17,482 nt of DNA from Minisyncoccota bacterium. Lineage in GTDB: Bacteria; Patescibacteriota; Microgenomatia; Levybacterales; UBA12049. The notes beneath the pieces are model-generated. The model did no database searches. It had not been told where the DNA came from and saw nothing but the letters and a program-made list of their open reading frames with translations. The DNA is taken from positions 1 to 17,482 of the forward strand of contig JANWIQ010000040.1 in the NCBI GenBank assembly GCA_025449795.1, written 5' to 3'. Both the position numbers and the translations under genes were made by a program. Positions 1 to 7,040 of this stretch are shown here, in pieces (the stretch's first letter is position 1; each line of letters opens with the position of its first letter).

Positions 1-3000
1 ATGCGGAAGCAGTAAAGATATCACCAAGCCCTGTTTGGTTGATATCTAAGATAGCATTGCCAAGTCCATTTTTTTCTATATCAAGACCTGCTTGGTTGAG
101 TGGACTGGTGGTGCCCATTCCAACTGTTCCACCACTGGTGATACGCATACGCTCACCAAAAGATCCTGCATTGGGTCTCGTATAAAAAGCAAGATACCCA
201 TTGGTATTGCCATTAGTACTATTTTCTTTAAATCCGCCAATAATGCCCCAGTCACGAGAAGTCCCAGATCCATCTTGTCCAAAGAAAGCAACAGAGCCTC
301 CTTTATCTACCACGCTTGAAGTATCTGTTGAAACAAGCCGTAGAGTAGCATTTGTATTGGAAGGTGCTTGGTATGCTCCTTGAATTTCCATGACTGCACC
401 TGGATTATTTGTCCCAATCCCTACATTTCCATTATTTGCAAGGTAAAGAAGTGGGGTACTTGTTGTGATTCCTTTATCGCCGCCGACGCTGTTATAAAAG
501 CCAAGATTTGAACCATTGAGCGTATTAATTTGGAACAGTGTTTGAGATCCTGCTGTCCCCCTGAAGGTAAGATTGCCAGCTGTTGTGGCAGTCCCTGCCG
601 GGACAGTGCCAAGGTCATTGATGTAGGATTCGCCAAATATTTGGAATGCTGCCGAGCTTGTTGCTGCTCCTCCTACAGCCAAATCATTTTGTGTATTAGT
701 TGGTGCAAGGACACCATAATTTGCCCCACTGGAGAGCTGCCAGTAGCCATCAATCCCTCCAGCAAGAGGGAGATTGAGATTTTTTACAAAAAGATTGTTC
801 CAGGCAAGGGCACTGGATCCGAGATTGGCTCCGCCATCTGTACCAGGCAAGAGATTACCAGAGGAATCTATGGTAGTTTTTGTTGCGGCCGAACCGCCCT
901 GGTTGACTGCAAGCGTTCCATTCAGTGACAAATTCCCGCCACTGGTGAGTATATTGGACCTGCTAAAGAAATCAATATTCCCAGCCCCACCATTATTAAG
1001 GGTAAGTACGCCCGAGCCGGAATTAAGATTCAGCGCGGCATTCGTTGTACCAATAGTGGACGTAGAGCCATTACCAACCGTGATACTTGTCCCATTTACC
1101 GTAAGATTGGATGCAAGGGTAAGCGCACCGGCGCTCGTTATTTGATTGCTACTTGAATAGAATTGGATGTTGTTAGGGCCAACAAGGAGGGAATTGGTAA
1201 GACTTGCGTCTCCTCCTGGTGATGTTTTGAAAGTAAGCGTATTGCCATTGAGTATATCAATCGGTGGATTGGTCCCTGCAATATCTGCAAAAGTAAATCC
1301 GGCAGACGTTGATGCTTGTCCTGCTGTGTCAGCTCCGACAGTCTCTGCAAAGACTTGGAATTTTGCAGAGCTAGTAGAATTTCCCCCAACCGCCAAATCA
1401 TTATTTAAATCAACCGGAGAAAGGATTTTGCCGTTGAGCTGCCAGAAATTACTTGCTGCAGCAGAACAGCTGGTCCAGGCGGGAGAATTTCCGGAAGAGC
1501 CTGAGGTAAGGCAAAGCCCGGTGCTTCCTGGGGAAGCGGATTCATTAATGATCCCTGAGGTATTTGCATAAAGAATGCCTTGGTCATTGATATAATTGGC
1601 ATCTTTGATAGTGCCGCTATTTTGTATGGTAAATTGAGAATTGCCGGAAGTACTTGCGGTGAATAAATCACCAACGCCTGTATTGTCGATAACCAGCGTT
1701 GCAAAGGAAGTTTTTGCCGAAATAGATGCGCCAGGGGTGGTGCCCTGGTTAACGGTCCCATATGCATGGAACCGAGCAGAGAGTGTAGCTATCCCGCCGA
1801 TAACCAAGTCATTTTGGATATTTGTTGGCGCGAGGACATTATTTGCTAAATTCAAATAGCCGCCAAGACCACCACCGATGGGAAGGGAAAGAGAATTGAG
1901 CGTTGCATTGCCACTGCCATCGACAAAAAATGAGGTTCCACCGCCAAATTCAATTCCATGATTCAGTTGTAAAAAATTAGACAGTCCAGTGAGGGTGATA
2001 CTGTTGGGAAGGGTTATTGTCCCGGCCAGGGTAAGATTGCCATTCTTATCAACGGTGTTGCTGCTATTAAAAAATTGCACATTGCCACCAGTGGTATTTG
2101 TCCCAAGAATGACATTTCCTGTCCCAGCAAGTAGTGATAAGTTATTATTTGATGTTGTTTGAATGGTTCCTGCTGCGCCAAAGGTTTCTGTTGTCCCATT
2201 GATTGCAAAATTTGATGCGATAGTAAGCAAGCCAGCATTCGTAATGGTATTATTTCCATTAAAAAATTGCACATTGCCACCAGTACTATTTGTCCCAATG
2301 GTAATTGTCCCTGTTCCTGCGAGAAGAGAAAGGGGATTATTGCTGCTTGTTGAAAGAGAAATTGCTGATGCATTGTTGGAAAGGCTCAGTGCGGTAACAT
2401 ATCCTGTCCCGCTGTCTCCATTTGGAGATACATTAAAGTTGAGACTGTTACCATTTAATATATTTATTGCTGGATTTGTCCCATGCGCCTGGGCAAAGGT
2501 AAGATTACCGGATGTACTTGCCGTCCCCGCAACCACAGGTCCGACAGTCTCTGCAAAGACTTGGAATTTTGCAGAGGATGTGCTGTTGCCACCAACTGCC
2601 AAATCGTTGTTGAGATCTGCAGGTGAAACAATAGGGCCATTCACCTGCCAATAGTTATTTGATGCACCAGAACAGGAAGACCACGATGGAGTCGTGCCGC
2701 CGATAAGACATTGCGTAGAAGTCCCAATAGCAAGTCTATGAAATGTGGTGGTACTATCCGCATACAACAGATCTCCTACCGCAGCACTTCCTGAAAGATT
2801 GGCACCTAAGCCCCCTTTGTCTACGGTAAGTGCATTGGCAACATCGGCTGTTGAGAGGTCTACTGCATTAAAGGTGGGAGCAGAGGCGCCGTTGCCGCGA
2901 AGAAAGGTATGTGCCCCTCCTTGTGCTGTTTCATTTACCGTCCCTGCAGTATCGTTAATAAATAATACGCCCTGAGCTGTTTGGTATTTTCCAGAGATAA

Positions 3001-5122
3001 TCGTCCCATCGTTTTGGAGAGTGAATTTTGGCGATGCACCAGAGGAAGCGCTAATAATTGGACCTGCTCCATTTTGCACGATAGTTAAAGCTGATTGGCC
3101 ACTACTGGTAGCTAGAATACCCGTCATATCATCGATTTCCACTCCGTTGGGCAGAGAGGAGATGTTGCTATTGTTTGTGGTAGTTCGTATCGGTCTATTC
3201 ACATCAATGTATCCCTGCCCATCTGGATAGAGGGTAATATCGCCATTCGTGCCTGTATTCGTATTTAAAGCGAGCGTATTTCCCGAAACGGCAAATTGGC
3301 CGCTTGTGGACTGGAAAGTTGTTGAAGCGCCAATGTCCAAATTGCCTGAAGAATTCAGCGCCAAGACGACGTTGGTGTGGGTGCTTGCGCCAATAGGGGG
3401 TAATCCTTGGAGTGTTTCTGCATTGCTGGCAAAAGCGACAGTCGCAAGTTGTTCGCGTGGAGCAAGCTCAGCGGTTGCCTCTACCGTGACGCCAAGCCAA
3501 AGCGCATTATTGTTGGCAAAAAGACTGCTTGGGATGCCACAGGCGCCTGTTGCAGGGCTGGTTGGTGGATTGCCAGCGTTACAAAGGGAAGCTGCAGAGC
3601 CGTCGGAGGCCCCGCTGCTTCCTAAGAGCAGAGAAAAAATGCCATTTTGGTCTGGTGTTACTTTATCTACCTCTTCCCATAGTCGTGCAGAGCTGGAAGA
3701 GGATTGCGTATTATAAATAATAAAACGAATATTGGACGCTGTGGTAATAGGATTATCATTGGCGTCAGTAAGCCTGCCCTGAAAAGAAAGTACCCGGATA
3801 GGGGTGGTGGTAGTCGGGGCAGTAGCCAGTGTTTTTCCTGGCCTGGCGATAAAGGTGTTATACAGACCAAATCCAAGTGCCGTGGAAAAGATAATAAGCA
3901 CCATCCAGTTGAAGTAATGGGCGAGAGCAAGCCTATGATATCGTCGATACCAATTGGGTCTTGTGTAGCGAATATGATACAGAAGTTTTCTCAGCAAAGA
4001 AAAATCCCTTGTTGATATAGAAAGAGGAGCATAGAATTCTTTTGATATATTAACAAATTTAAAATTTGTTCCAAATTTTTTATTTGTTATCCTCGACCAG
4101 ATTGAGGATCCAGAATCCTGGATTCCCGCTTTTGCGGGAATGACATGAGTCATCTTTTTTAAATCTGTGAAAAGGGGTTTACCGCGCAATTTCCATGTTT
4201 CGTGCGCAACTATTTGAAAAGTATGGGCAATTGGGGCCACAATTAGCAAGTCAAAGGCAAAAGTGCTAAGTACTGCTAATTTCTGAATAAGCCGGATTGG
4301 AGGGATATTTGAATATCCTCCTGTCATCCCGGACTTGATCCGGGATCCATTTTTATCTGGGGTCCTGTCGCTCGACAGCCCCACATCCACCCACAAGGGG
4401 ACCCCGGCTGCGGGGCTCCCCGATCTCGCGCCACCCCTAGCATTTTCTGTTCCCTTGGATTGGATATTTGCTATTGGATATTGGTTATTGGCTGTTTGGC
4501 TCAAAAGGCCTTGTTCACTTGCCCATGAGATATATTTTCTGAGCGAAGAGAGCTTGCGGTTAATGGATGAAGCAGAAAATATATGCTGGGTGAGGAGGCG
4601 CTGCTTGTATTCCTCAACCAAGCTTGAAGTTATTTTTGCCAGCACATCTTTATCTGCGATATGCCATGCCTCTTGTGTCTGCAAAACCTCTTCTGCCCAC
4701 GTGAGAAATTGCTTCACATCAATGATATAGTTTTTTATAGTAAGACTCGATGCGTTATAGACATAGAGGAAGTTTTTGAAGTCATGCAAATGCCATGGAT
4801 CGGTCGCTGGTCCTTGGTCTTTAGTCGCTTGCTCGAATGGGGAATGAGAAATTTGCCCATCAAGCTTTAAGAAAGTGAAGAATTTTCTTAAAGACGAAAC
4901 ATGCCTGTCAAGTGAGCTTTCAGAAAGAGTTTTTTCTTTTTCTTCCTGAAACATATGCACGTGTTGGAGAGTCACATCTTGTGGAGCAAATGGCGCATGG
5001 GAAGTACGCTCAAACCACGCAATAAATTGCTTCACATCGGCAAGGTAATTTTTCACGGTTGCTTGAGAGGCACCTTTGCCTTTCGAAAGCAGATAATCTT
5101 TAAATGTAAGAATAAATTCCAT
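1..5122 (-). CDS. Giant membrane-anchored surface protein with two N-terminal Xer-type core-binding domains (partial, 3' end beyond window)
   Basis: An open frame of 1,707 codons runs from ATG 5122 to the left edge; every row was translated and no stop was found. Residues 1-97 (MEFILTFKDYLLSKGKG, TVKNYLADVKQFIAWF, LDRHVSSLRKFFTFL) and about 105-207 (LTIKNYIIDVKQFLTW, INRKLSSLRKYISWA) each resemble the SAM-like core-binding domain of XerC/XerD recombinases. The catalytic Arg-His-Arg-Tyr domain is absent. Residues 213-267 and 324-350 are repeat-derived. About 281-300 is hydrophobic, and 403-425 (WMVLIIFSTALGFGLYNTFI) is a clear membrane span after a basic RRYHR stretch. From 428 on the protein is Gly/Asn/Thr/Ser rich, with recurring modules (NDLAVGG, SSAKFQVF, NVGIGTNNP) like tail-fibre and other repetitive surface proteins. 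Inferred topology: recombinase-like domains inside, filament outside. The function is unknown; DNA or protein binding by the N-terminus is a guess. Confidence 0.85.
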   Translation of the reverse strand, partial: MEFILTFKDYLLSKGKGASQATVKNYLADVKQFIAWFERTSHAPFAPQDVTLQHVHMFQEEKEKTLSESSLDRHVSSLRKFFTFLKLDGQISHSPFEQATKDQGPATDPWHLHDFKNFLYVYNASSLTIKNYIIDVKQFLTWAEEVLQTQEAWHIADKDVLAKITSSLVEEYKQRLLTQHIFSASSINRKLSSLRKYISWASEQGLLSQTANNQYPIANIQSKGTENARGGARSGSPAAGVPLWVDVGLSSDRTPDKNGSRIKSGMTGGYSNIPPIRLIQKLAVLSTFAFDLLIVAPIAHTFQIVAHETWKLRGKPLFTDLKKMTHVIPAKAGIQDSGSSIWSRITNKKFGTNFKFVNISKEFYAPLSISTRDFSLLRKLLYHIRYTRPNWYRRYHRLALAHYFNWMVLIIFSTALGFGLYNTFIARPGKTLATAPTTTTPIRVLSFQGRLTDANDNPITTASNIRFIIYNTQSSSSSARLWEEVDKVTPDQNGIFSLLLGSSGASDGSAASLCNAGNPPTSPATGACGIPSSLFANNNALWLGVTVEATAELAPREQLATVAFASNAETLQGLPPIGASTHTNVVLALNSSGNLDIGASTTFQSTSGQFAVSGNTLALNTNTGTNGDITLYPDGQGYIDVNRPIRTTTNNSNISSLPNGVEIDDMTGILATSSGQSALTIVQNGAGPIISASSGASPKFTLQNDGTIISGKYQTAQGVLFINDTAGTVNETAQGGAHTFLRGNGASAPTFNAVDLSTADVANALTVDKGGLGANLSGSAAVGDLLYADSTTTFHRLAIGTSTQCLIGGTTPSWSSCSGASNNYWQVNGPIVSPADLNNDLAVGGNSTSSAKFQVFAETVGPVVAGTASTSGNLTFAQAHGTNPAINILNGNSLNFNVSPNGDSGTGYVTALSLSNNASAISLSTSSNNPLSLLAGTGTITIGTNSTGGNVQFFNGNNTITNAGLLTIASNFAINGTTETFGAAGTIQTTSNNNLSLLAGTGNVILGTNTTGGNVQFFNSSNTVDKNGNLTLAGTITLPNSITLTGLSNFLQLNHGIEFGGGTSFFVDGSGNATLNSLSLPIGGGLGGYLNLANNVLAPTNIQNDLVIGGIATLSARFHAYGTVNQGTTPGASISAKTSFATLVIDNTGVGDLFTASTSGNSQFTIQNSGTIKDANYINDQGILYANTSGIINESASPGSTGLCLTSGSSGNSPAWTSCSAAASNFWQLNGKILSPVDLNNDLAVGGNSTSSAKFQVFAETVGADTAGQASTSAGFTFADIAGTNPPIDILNGNTLTFKTSPGGDASLTNSLLVGPNNIQFYSSSNQITSAGALTLASNLTVNGTSITVGNGSTSTIGTTNAALNLNSGSGVLTLNNGGAGNIDFFSRSNILTSGGNLSLNGTLAVNQGGSAATKTTIDSSGNLLPGTDGGANLGSSALAWNNLFVKNLNLPLAGGIDGYWQLSSGANYGVLAPTNTQNDLAVGGAATSSAAFQIFGESYINDLGTVPAGTATTAGNLTFRGTAGSQTLFQINTLNGSNLGFYNSVGGDKGITTSTPLLYLANNGNVGIGTNNPGAVMEIQGAYQAPSNTNATLRLVSTDTSSVVDKGGSVAFFGQDGSGTSRDWGIIGGFKENSTNGNTNGYLAFYTRPNAGSFGERMRITSGGTVGMGTTSPLNQAGLDIEKNGLGNAILDINQTGLGDIFTASA
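1334..1370. repeat. 37-bp exact direct repeat, copy 1
   Basis: This stretch, starting TCCGACAGTCTCTGC, is identical to 2540-2576. Both copies lie in the giant surface gene, in the same frame, and encode the same peptide (SSAKFQVFAETVG). They mark duplicated modules. The copies are 1,206 bp apart, which is 402 codons exactly. Confidence 0.9.
2066..2092. repeat. 27-bp exact direct repeat inside surface module, copy 1
   Basis: Identical to 2258-2284, 192 bp (64 codons) away and in the same frame. It encodes TGGNVQFFN on the minus strand. The two copies show a shorter-period tandem duplication of about 64 residues that includes the recurring LSLLAGTG segment. Confidence 0.85.
2258..2284. repeat. 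27-bp exact direct repeat inside surface module, copy 2
   Basis: Second copy of the block at 2066-2092, encoding STGGNVQFFN. The flanks are diverged but recognisable (LAGTGTITIGTN against LAGTGNVILGTN). Confidence 0.85.
2540..2576. repeat. 37-bp exact direct repeat, copy 2
   Basis: Second copy of the repeat at 1334-1370. The surrounding protein module (YWQVNG, NDLAVGG, then SSAKFQVFAETVG) also matches the first module (FWQLNG, NDLAVGG) beyond the exact block, so this is a duplicated domain rather than a chance match. Confidence 0.9.
4086..4144 (-). repeat. 59-bp palindromic element inside the giant surface gene
   Basis: Read on the minus strand it starts GTCATTCCCGC and ends GGATAAC. It contains a perfect 8-bp hairpin, ATTCCCGC/GCGGGAAT, at 4122-4141 with a TTTT loop. 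It has the same length and terminal design as 5173-5231 and 17129-17187. It is translated in frame as part of residues 326-346 (VIPAKAGIQDSGSS...). Confidence 0.8.
4323..4441. repeat. GC-rich insert with GTCATCCCGG hairpin, in frame in the giant gene
   Basis: It starts GTCATCCCGG and has a perfect hairpin ATCCCGGA/TCCGGGAT at 4326-4346. The remainder is markedly GC-rich compared with the AT-rich surroundings and is itself full of short inverted repeats. It is translated as residues about 228-266 (ARGGARSGSPAAGVPLW...), a low-complexity peptide unlike the Xer domain before it or the hydrophobic stretch after it. I infer an inserted repeat element; both boundaries are approximate. Confidence 0.6.
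4455..4492. repeat. TTGGATATT-type minisatellite
   Basis: Short imperfect units (TTGGAT, TGGATATTTG, TTGGATATTGG, TTATTGG) are joined directly to the GC-rich insert. On the minus strand they are translated as NNQYPIANIQ. Similar units (CCAATTTCCAATGGATATT) occur at 5154-5172 just upstream of the same gene's start. Confidence 0.6.
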
Positions 5123-5172
5123 AGGGCAGTAATGAATTTCAAATGTCAAATATCCAATTTCCAATGGATATT

Positions 5173-5231
5173 GTCATTCCGAACTTGTTTCGGAATCTCT
5201 CTTAAAGATGCTGAAATAAATTCAGGATGAC
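5173..5231 (+). repeat. 59-bp palindromic element, intergenic copy
   Basis: It runs from GTCATTCCGAAC to TTCAGGATGAC. The internal hairpin is ATTCCGAA/TTCGGAAT with a 5-base loop at 5176-5196. By eye it matches the copy inside leuS (17129-17187) at about 50 of 59 positions, including the first 27 bases exactly. It lies 51 bp upstream of the giant gene's start codon. Confidence 0.9.
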
Positions 5232-5610
5232 ACTTGTTTTAACTTGTAGTTTTACTTCGATGCTGTGAAACCCGTGAAAATAAGTGCTTAGCCTCGAGAT
5301 TATATGGATTATACGGTTTATACAGCTCCAAACAACTACTATATTTAGACTAAGTAATATACACCACGGTGTCAAGAACCTAGAGTACACATAAATGATA
5401 TATTTTGATACTTTATTATATATATAAAAATTGGAATATTTCCACACAAAAATCAAATGAAAATTGTGAAAATACACGAATGATAAGAAGTTTTTTCGTA
5501 TTTTTGAAATTACAAAATATAACTATTTATAACAAAATAGATCAGTTTCATTTTCTTGGCCCAGAGTCTAGATGAGGTAGTTGGAGTAAGTATTTGTAAT
5601 TATAGAACCT

Positions 5611-5696
5611 GTCATTTCGAGTTCTGCAGAGCAGAATACGAAACAATCTCAAAGTTTTAGAAAGATTTCCCTCAAGTTGGAACGCTTCGCAATGAC
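5611..5696. repeat. 86-bp element with GTCATTTCGA / TTCGCAATGAC ends
   Basis: Its termini are imperfect inverted repeats (GTCATTTCGA at the left; the reverse complement of the right end is GTCATTGCGAA). The interior carries ACAATCTC and AAAGATTTCC blocks. It looks like a second non-autonomous palindromic family related by its ends to the 59-bp elements. It is not inside any gene I can support. Confidence 0.65.
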
Positions 5697-5847
5697 CGCT
5701 CATCAATATAAGCTTACCTTTAGCAATTATATGCTGTAAGTGATAGATACGTTCTATTTCATATCGGCCTACTATAATAATGAAAAGCGTATTTTTCCAC
5801 AGAATGAGCATGAAATTTTTCCTCTTCATAAAATTACTATTGCCTTC

Positions 5848-5877
5848 TTGTTTTTCTTGTCAAATTAAGGCTACAAT
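5848..5877 (+). promoter_or_regulatory. Possible promoter for the Ig-like surface gene
   Basis: TTGTTT (5848-5853), an 18-bp spacer, then TACAAT (5872-5877). Transcription would start near 5884, six bases before ATG 5890. The -35 match is weak. Confidence 0.3.
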
Positions 5878-5889
5878 GGATATACTGCC

Positions 5890-6828
5890 ATGAAAATACA
5901 CCCAGACAATGTTACCAGTGTTACAAATACTACAAATAATTCAATATTTTTTCGCATTTTTATTAGTTTATTGGTACTTATTGCTAGCGCTGGTAGTATT
6001 GGTAGTATTCTTTTGCCGAAGGCCCAGGCTTTTCCCTCTGGACATTTTACTGTCCATGTGGGTGCATCTATTGGACAATTTTATATAAGCCTTTCCGGCT
6101 TTATTGCCCCGTATGCCTCAGTGGTCCTTACGACAGACAATGTTGTGCTACGCTCTGTCGCTGCAGATCCACAAGGATTCTTCTCAATATCGCAAGTGCT
6201 CGTAAAGTATGGATTTACTCATTTCTGCTTTTCTGCGGTGGATGTCAAGCGTTTGGGGCAGTCTGATGCGTGCTTTACTATCCCGTCCGTGACAAAAGAT
6301 GTAAGCAGGACAAATATTTTTCTTCCGCCAACGATTGGCCTTTTTCGTAGCCAAATTACCGTAGGCAGCAGCGCGCTTATATGGGGGTATAGCATGCCTG
6401 GTGCTGTTGTATCCATCCATGCAACCGATGGAAAAATCTATACTGCTACTGCAGATAAGACTGGATTTTATCAAATAACCACGCGTATTGATAAAGCAGG
6501 CAACTATGATTTATTTGCAACCGCCGTACTCAATAAACAGCCTTCCGAAAAACCAACCAACAAGGTCACCCTTGTGGCACTTACTCTTAGCCAGCAGACA
6601 GGCCAGAATATTAGCAATTGGCTCAAGAATTTACTGACCTTTTTGTTTAATCTGCCTCTTGGTCCGCTTTGGCTTGCTGTGCCAATCCTTATCCTTATTT
6701 TTATACTCTGGAGAAAGCTTCAGGGTAAGCCGCTTATTCCGCAACATCCTTTTGCAAAAGAAAAACTCTTCTTTGACTATCTCTTCAGGCCAAAAAAGCT
6801 CCACCATTCATGGTTTGTGGGATATTAG
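5890..6828 (+). CDS. Secreted two-domain Ig-like protein with C-terminal membrane anchor
   Basis: 312 residues. The N-terminus carries a hydrophobic signal segment (FFRIFISLLVLIASAG) with a plausible cleavage after AQA at 47. Two beta-sandwich-like segments follow, about 52-125 and 145-230. The second has the pattern IWGYSMPGAVVSI, GFYQITT and AGNYDLFATAV, typical of bacterial Ig-like or carboxypeptidase-regulatory-like folds. A membrane span lies at about 254-274 (LWLAVPILILIFILW), followed by a basic, probably cytoplasmic tail of 38 residues. Family knowledge suggests an extracellular domain held at the membrane; no enzymatic motif is visible. The signal-peptide codons include minisatellite units (TGGTAGTATTGGTAGTATT at 5991-6009) shared with neighbouring surface genes. 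No Shine-Dalgarno sequence is seen. Confidence 0.8.
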   Translation: MKIHPDNVTSVTNTTNNSIFFRIFISLLVLIASAGSIGSILLPKAQAFPSGHFTVHVGASIGQFYISLSGFIAPYASVVLTTDNVVLRSVAADPQGFFSISQVLVKYGFTHFCFSAVDVKRLGQSDACFTIPSVTKDVSRTNIFLPPTIGLFRSQITVGSSALIWGYSMPGAVVSIHATDGKIYTATADKTGFYQITTRIDKAGNYDLFATAVLNKQPSEKPTNKVTLVALTLSQQTGQNISNWLKNLLTFLFNLPLGPLWLAVPILILIFILWRKLQGKPLIPQHPFAKEKLFFDYLFRPKKLHHSWFVGY

Positions 6829-7040
6829 GGTTTGTTGGGCTCAAGAATAATATCCCTAATACCCCAAATCTTCCCAATAATCCCGAAGAAGCAGCAAATA
6901 TGCTGCTTACATTTTGCCAAATGGAAACGTATCTTTTACAAAAACAAATAGATTCGTTGAAAAAGAAATTTATTAATGAGGGTGGGTTTCGGGAAAATCT
7001 CTTTAAGCAACGAGTGCAAAGAAAAATTACTGGGCAGTAG
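6810..7040 (+). pseudogene. Remnant of a four-helix-bundle suffix-domain gene
   Basis: A 76-codon frame overlaps the end of the preceding gene. Its C-terminal 52 residues (PEEAANMLLTFCQMETYLLQ, IDSLKKKFINEGGFRENLF) resemble the suffix domain that follows a four-helix bundle (23S-rRNA-intervening-sequence / Avd-like family). From memory of that family the suffix has the pattern 'hydrophobic helix, LLxxQI, LExxFLxEGG(F/Y)xExL'. The N-terminal bundle is missing. In its place the first 25 codons are minisatellite (NNIPNTPNLPNNP). I infer a 5'-truncated remnant; a small functional protein is possible. Its 3' end overlaps the convergent gene ending at 7027 by 14 bp. Confidence 0.5.
6819..6865 (+). 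terminator. Hairpin over the stop codon of the Ig-like gene
   Basis: GGGATATTAGGG (6819-6830) pairs with CCCTAATACCCC (6854-6865), with one mismatch and a 23-base loop. The stop codon TAG 6826-6828 is in the stem. There is no U-tract after it, so it may simply be part of the C/G-run minisatellite rather than a true terminator. Confidence 0.3.

Larger units (their letters stand above)
5123..5889. other. Gene-free AT-rich divergent spacer
   Basis: These 767 bp separate the minus-strand giant gene from the plus-strand Ig-like gene. I find no convincing gene: the open frames are short, AT-driven and lack recognisable domains. The spacer holds minisatellite-like units at 5148-5172, two palindromic elements (5173-5231 and 5611-5696), and a long AT-rich tract (about 5380-5560). 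A TTGACA-like box (minus strand, about 5143-5148) lies upstream of the giant gene, but no good -10 follows it. Confidence 0.6.

Noticed and set aside
530..3720. Several plus-strand open frames of 60-163 codons opposite the giant surface gene
   Set aside because: They lie antisense to a continuous minus-strand frame with clear repeat modules, and their translations show no domains. Their openness follows from the biased codons of the real gene.
3667..4153. A separate start for the surface protein at ATG 4153 or near its membrane span
   Set aside because: The frame is open upstream to ATG 5122 with recognisable domains. ATG 4153 is 7 bases before a palindromic repeat and has no better start signals. 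A second internal start cannot be fully excluded.
4501..5122. An active XerC/XerD-type recombinase
   Set aside because: Only the N-terminal core-binding type domain is present, twice. No catalytic Arg, His-x-x-Arg or Tyr region follows; the frame continues into membrane and surface sequence.
5202..5829. Two minus-strand frames of about 90 codons in the 5123-5889 spacer
   Set aside because: AT-rich translations without domains or start signals; both overlap palindromic elements.
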